NCBI GenBank assembly: GCA_036522235.1
Contig: DATDGG010000473.1
Location: 1-9,297 of the forward strand
DNA length: 9,297 bases
DNA from: VAZQ01 sp036522235
Lineage (GTDB): Bacteria > Pseudomonadota > Alphaproteobacteria > Rhizobiales > Xanthobacteraceae
Direction of reading: 5' to 3'
Under the pieces are notes generated by a model. It saw only the letters and a program-made list of their open reading frames with translations, ran no database searches and was not told the DNA's origin. The stretch's first letter is position 1; the number at the start of each line of letters is the position of its first letter. The translations under genes and the position numbers were made by a program. Shown in pieces: positions 6,762 to 9,297 of this stretch.

Positions 6762-6767
6762 CTCCCT
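6762..6767 (-). promoter_or_regulatory. Ribosome binding site that sets the ispG start
   Basis: AGGGAG on the minus strand is 7 nt from the ATG at 6754. The in-frame TTG at 6775 lies upstream of this site and would place it inside the coding sequence. Confidence 0.7.
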
Positions 6768-6768
6768 G

Positions 6769-6787
6769 CTGGCAAAGGCAGTGCCAG
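6769..6787 (-). promoter_or_regulatory. Hairpin just before the ispG ribosome site, also sigma-54-like
   Basis: On the minus strand CTGGCA (6787-6782) and TGCCAG (6774-6769) form a perfect 6-bp inverted repeat around a 7-nt loop, ending 1 nt before the AGGGAG site. The same bases read TGGCAC-N5-TTGC with the GG-N10-GC spacing of a sigma-54 promoter. A start 12 nt further would fall at the ribosome site, so a structural role at translation initiation is the better reading if there is a role at all. Confidence 0.3.
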
Positions 6788-6826
6788 AGCGGCCGCCCCC
6801 CGTCAACGTGGCGGCGCCCGCAAACC

Positions 6827-7336
6827 TTAACGGCAATGGGCGCAAATCCCGCCGATCTCGATCACCGGCGATTTTGGCGTGAACCCGGCGGCGCGCGCCG
6901 CGGAGCTCAGCGTAGCGGCGACCGCCATCGAGGCCGCCTCGCCCACGGTGCCGCAGCGCTCGCAGATCAGGAACACGACCGGCTCGGCACTGGCATGGTT
7001 GTGCACGCAGGCCACGAAAGCGTTGCGGCTTTCGATGCGGTGGATGAGGCCGCAATCGCGCAGGAAATCGAGCGCCCGATAGACCGTGATCGGGGCCGGC
7101 CGCGGGCCCTGCGGGGCGAGGCGCTCCATGATCTCATAGGCGCCGAGCGGCTGGTGGCTCCCGAGCAGCACGCCGAGCACATGCCGGCGGATCGGGGTCA
7201 GGCGGCGGCCCTGTTCGAGGCACTTTGCCTCCGCAATCGCCATGGCCTCGCTGCTGCAGCGCTCATGGTCGTGGTCGGGCCCCGGAAACACCATCGGGCT
7301 CGCCCTGCGGCCGCGTGATTCTTTGGCTTTGGCCAT
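6827..7336 (-). CDS. zur: Fur-family transcriptional regulator, Zur-like (zinc uptake regulator)
   Basis: Zur represses zinc-uptake genes when loaded with zinc. The 169-residue protein has a His-rich N-terminal segment DHDHERC (21-27) and a winged helix at about 45-103, with the recognition region PITVYRALDFLRDCGLIHRI (82-101). The C-terminal dimerisation domain carries two CxxC pairs, Cys125/Cys128 and Cys165/Cys168, as the structural zinc site. VHNH (111-114) lies where regulatory ligands occur. The ending GGICAHCR and the FLICERCG segment are more like Zur than Fur, Irr or PerR. The ATG at 7336 has no good ribosome site; an ATG at 7294 with AGGG upstream is an alternative that would remove 14 residues but keep the domain. 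It may share a transcript with ispG 72 nt downstream. A TTGCAA palindrome lies just upstream. Confidence 0.88.
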   Translation of the reverse strand: MAKAKESRGRRASPMVFPGPDHDHERCSSEAMAIAEAKCLEQGRRLTPIRRHVLGVLLGSHQPLGAYEIMERLAPQGPRPAPITVYRALDFLRDCGLIHRIESRNAFVACVHNHASAEPVVFLICERCGTVGEAASMAVAATLSSAARAAGFTPKSPVIEIGGICAHCR

Positions 7337-7353
7337 GTGGAATTTTACTCGAT

Positions 7354-7368
7354 TTGCAACTCTTGCAA
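7354..7368. promoter_or_regulatory. Palindrome TTGCAA-N3-TTGCAA upstream of zur, candidate operator
   Basis: Two copies of the self-complementary hexamer TTGCAA are separated by CTC, making a 15-bp symmetric site that ends 18 nt before the zur ATG. It does not look like the known ATGTTATA-type Zur box, so it could be a divergent autoregulatory site or a site for another regulator of the zur/patatin divergent region. Confidence 0.4.
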
Positions 7369-7385
7369 GGATCACATTACATTGA

Positions 7386-7415
7386 TGCACTGCAACATTT
7401 TTCTATTGCAACGCA
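7386..7415. promoter_or_regulatory. Two TGC-N3-GCA elements, candidate PhaR-type operator
   Basis: TGC-ACT-GCA lies at 7386-7394 and TGC-AAC-GCA at 7407-7415, the latter extended to TTGC-AAC-GCAA. Their starts are 21 bp apart, two helical turns, so both would face the same side of DNA. The pattern resembles the core of the CTGC-N3-GCAG site known for the PHB regulator PhaR; the outermost C/G are not matched here. They lie upstream of the patatin gene and also upstream of zur, so either could be the target. Confidence 0.4.
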
Positions 7416-7484
7416 ACAAGCGGGGGCGCCATATTGCACCGGGCACCGAATCGGCTGAGCCCGCTCCCTCACCCCGTTGATGTG

Positions 7485-8588
7485 ATGTTCCCCCTGCTTT
7501 TGAACAAGGCGGTATCAACGCTGTGGCTTGATCGGCGGCGCCGGGGCGGGCGCCGGCGCCGGCCCATCAATCTCGCCCTGCAGGGCGGCGGCGCCCATGG
7601 GGCCTTCACCTGGGGGGTTCTGGACCAGATCCTCGCCGACAGCCGGCTGACGATCGAGGGCATTTCAGGTACTTCCGCGGGCGCGATCAACGCCGTGTTG
7701 CTGGCGGACGGGCTGGCGCGCGGCGGCCCGCAGGAAGCCCGCGCGCGTCTCGCCGATTTCTGGCGCGCGGCGAGCTTCGGCGGCAACCTGGGCGGTCTTC
7801 AGCGGGCGGTGGTCGAACGACTGTTCTCGTTCGTTCCGCGCGCCGCCGCGGCGGTCCCACCCTGGCTCGGCGCGCTTTCCGAGCTTTGGTCGCCCTATGA
7901 TCTCAACCCGCTCAACATCAATCCGCTGAAGGCGCTGATCGAGCGCTTTGTCGATTTCGATTTGATCCATGCCACGTTCGACGGCCATCTCTTCATCGCG
8001 GCCACCAATGTCCGCACCGGCGAGCCGCGCGTGTTCAGCGGGCGCGAGATCACCGCCGAGGTCGTGATGGCCTCGGCCTGCCTGCCGCTATTGTTTCGCG
8101 CAGTCGAGATCGAGGGCGAATCCTACTGGGACGGCGGCTACAGCGCCAATCCCGCCCTGTTGCCGTTCGTCCGGGCAACGAGCGCGGAGGACCTGCTGAT
8201 CGTGCAGATCAACCCGCGCCAGCGCCACAAGCTGCCGGTGAGCGCCCGCGACATCGTCGGCCGCGCCCATGAAATCACCTTCAATGCCGCGCAGTCGGCG
8301 GAGCTGCGCGCGATCGACTATATCAACCAGATGATCGATCGGGGACGGCTGCCGTGGGGCGCCGGCAGCCGCGATTCCCGGCGCATCCGGCTGCATCGCA
8401 TCGTGATGGCCGACACGGGCGAGCCTTTCGATCCGAGGAGCCGGCTCAACAACGATTTCGAGTTCTTCGAACGGTTGCAGAAGCTCGGCCAGGAGGCGAC
8501 CCGCCGCTTCCTGGACACCCATTTCGACGATATCGGGACCCGCAGCACCATCGATGACGTCGTCCAAGGCACCGCCGAGGTGGCATGA
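7485..8588 (+). CDS. Patatin-like serine hydrolase
   Basis: Patatin-family enzymes are acyl hydrolases with a Ser-Asp dyad; bacterial members act on phospholipids, other lipids or stored polyester. The 367 residues show the oxyanion-hole loop QGGGAHG (33-39), the nucleophile elbow GTSAG (62-66) with Ser64, and the DGG motif at 216-218 with Asp216, so the catalytic set is complete. N-terminal residues 1-25 are very basic (RRRRGGRRRR at 17-26), which could favour contact with a negatively charged surface. There is no signal peptide. The start is uncertain: the ATG at 7485 has no clear ribosome site. A TTG at 7434 behind GGGGG would add 17 residues but would run closer to the zur-side regulatory sites. 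It is divergent from zur, with bdhA 178 nt downstream on the same strand. I infer a role in PHB turnover; a phospholipase role is the alternative. Confidence 0.9.
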   Translation: MFPLLLNKAVSTLWLDRRRRGGRRRRPINLALQGGGAHGAFTWGVLDQILADSRLTIEGISGTSAGAINAVLLADGLARGGPQEARARLADFWRAASFGGNLGGLQRAVVERLFSFVPRAAAAVPPWLGALSELWSPYDLNPLNINPLKALIERFVDFDLIHATFDGHLFIAATNVRTGEPRVFSGREITAEVVMASACLPLLFRAVEIEGESYWDGGYSANPALLPFVRATSAEDLLIVQINPRQRHKLPVSARDIVGRAHEITFNAAQSAELRAIDYINQMIDRGRLPWGAGSRDSRRIRLHRIVMADTGEPFDPRSRLNNDFEFFERLQKLGQEATRRFLDTHFDDIGTRSTIDDVVQGTAEVA

Positions 8589-8626
8589 CGGCCGCGGGTA
8601 CCTTTGGCGTGGTCGCAAAATTGTGA

Positions 8627-8659
8627 TGCAACGCCTGATAATGGATTGTTGCGCCGCAG
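8627..8659. promoter_or_regulatory. TGC-N3-GCA element with a weaker partner upstream of bdhA
   Basis: TTGC-GCC-GCAG at 8649-8659 differs from the PhaR-type CTGC-N3-GCAG only in its first base. It sits within a near-perfect inverted repeat, TTGTTGCG/CGCAGCAA (8646-8662). A partial copy, TGC-AAC-GCC, begins at 8627, 23 bp upstream, with 5 of 6 core bases. This mirrors the paired arrangement in front of the patatin gene. The sites are about 110 bp before the bdhA start. Confidence 0.4.
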
Positions 8660-8670
8660 CAAGCGCTTGC
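8659..8670. repeat. Perfect 12-bp palindrome GCAAGCGCTTGC
   Basis: This self-complementary sequence overlaps the right end of the TGC-N3-GCA inverted repeat in the patatin-bdhA intergenic region. It could be a second regulator site or part of a composite operator. No regulator with this exact site was recognised. Confidence 0.3.
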
Positions 8671-8766
8671 CCAGGTTATTGAGGCTCCGACCATTTGACC
8701 GCATTCCGCGGCGCCCCGAAATTTCGTCGTCAACCGCCGACCAGAGCTCACTGTCAGGAGTCCATC

Positions 8767-9297
8767 ATGCTCAAGGGAAAATCCGCCGTCGTCACCGGCT
8801 CGACCTCCGGGATCGGGCTCGCCATCGCACGCGCGCTCGCCAAGGAGGGCGCCAACGTGATGATCAATGGCTTCGGCGACAAAGCCGCGATCGAGACGGA
8901 GCGGGCGGGCATCGAAAAGGATTTCGCGGTCAAGTCGATCTATTCGCCGGCCGACATGAGCAAGCCGGCGGAGATCGCCGACATGATCAAGACCGCGGAG
9001 CAGACGCTCGGCAGCGTCGACGTGCTGGTCAACAATGCCGGCATCCAGCACGTGGCGCCGATCGAGGAGTTCCCGATCGACAAATGGGACCTGATCATCG
9101 CCATCAATCTCGCGTCCGCTTTCCACACCATCCGCGCCGCAGTGCCCGGCATGAAGGCGCGCAAATGGGGCCGCATCATCAACACCGCCTCGGCCCATTC
9201 GCTGGTCGCCTCCCCGTTCAAGGCCGCCTATGTGACCGCCAAGCACGGGCTCGCGGGCCTGACCAAGACGGTGGCGCTCGAGCTCGCGACCTTCGGC
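8767..9297 (+). CDS. bdhA: (R)-3-hydroxybutyrate dehydrogenase (partial, C-terminus beyond the right edge)
   Basis: This cytoplasmic short-chain dehydrogenase oxidises (R)-3-hydroxybutyrate to acetoacetate with NAD+, a step in the use of PHB. The first 177 of about 260 residues are visible. The NAD-binding motif TGSTSGIG is at 10-17, NNAG at 89-92, catalytic Asn114, Ser142, Tyr155 and Lys159 (YVTAK). Segments typical of BdhA rather than other SDRs are NGFGD (34-38), NAGIQHVAPIE (90-100), INLASAFHT (113-121) and ASAHSLVASPFKAAYV (141-156). AGGAG lies 6 nt before the ATG. A 178-nt gap separates it from the patatin gene, enough for its own promoter, and carries a PhaR-like element. The missing end holds the C-terminal substrate-binding helices, so completeness is not tested. 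Confidence 0.95.
   Translation, partial: MLKGKSAVVTGSTSGIGLAIARALAKEGANVMINGFGDKAAIETERAGIEKDFAVKSIYSPADMSKPAEIADMIKTAEQTLGSVDVLVNNAGIQHVAPIEEFPIDKWDLIIAINLASAFHTIRAAVPGMKARKWGRIINTASAHSLVASPFKAAYVTAKHGLAGLTKTVALELATFG

Noticed and set aside
6755..6775. TTG at 6775 as the ispG start, adding seven residues
   Set aside because: The AGGGAG ribosome site lies downstream of that TTG and is correctly spaced for the ATG at 6754.
5531..7318. A 595-codon open frame on the plus strand across ispG and zur
   Set aside because: It is antisense to two conserved genes and has the same shadow composition, with no ribosome site or family match.

Overview
The window is GC-rich, densely packed chromosomal DNA that reads as Alphaproteobacteria, most likely Hyphomicrobiales (Rhizobiales). 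The evidence is the ribosomal protein L32 sequence, an IspG with the extended alphaproteobacterial form, a Zur-type Fur protein and a rhizobial-looking 3-hydroxybutyrate dehydrogenase. No species is claimed. There are ten protein genes, two of them cut by the window edges. I see no rRNA, tRNA, insertion sequence, prophage or CRISPR array.

Left part (1-2395): the 5' part of a cytoplasmic GGDEF-EAL protein on the minus strand, with a degenerate GGDEF site, starts at a GTG. Diverging from it is a small uncharacterised protein gene (1056-1382) with a good sigma-54 (-24/-12) promoter match in front. It converges on rpmF (L32), which lies downstream of mtgA (monofunctional peptidoglycan glycosyltransferase); both are on the minus strand.

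Middle (2396-5479): a plus-strand run of three closely spaced genes. They encode a two-domain cupin protein with a GTG start, a secreted family 1 solute-binding protein with no permease genes nearby, and a DUF1345 membrane protein. A 10-bp direct repeat sits in front of the run. The joint function is unknown.

Right part (5480-9297): zur then ispG (MEP isoprenoid pathway) on the minus strand, and diverging from zur a patatin-like hydrolase followed by the start of bdhA. The zur/patatin intergenic region holds a TTGCAA-N3-TTGCAA palindrome. It also holds two TGC-N3-GCA elements 21 bp apart. A TGC-N3-GCA element with a weaker partner 23 bp away lies in front of bdhA. This resembles the core of the site known for the polyhydroxybutyrate (PHB) regulator PhaR, and suggests that the patatin protein and BdhA are co-regulated parts of PHB breakdown. 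That is the most interesting hypothesis in the window.

No gene-free stretch exceeds 300 bases.
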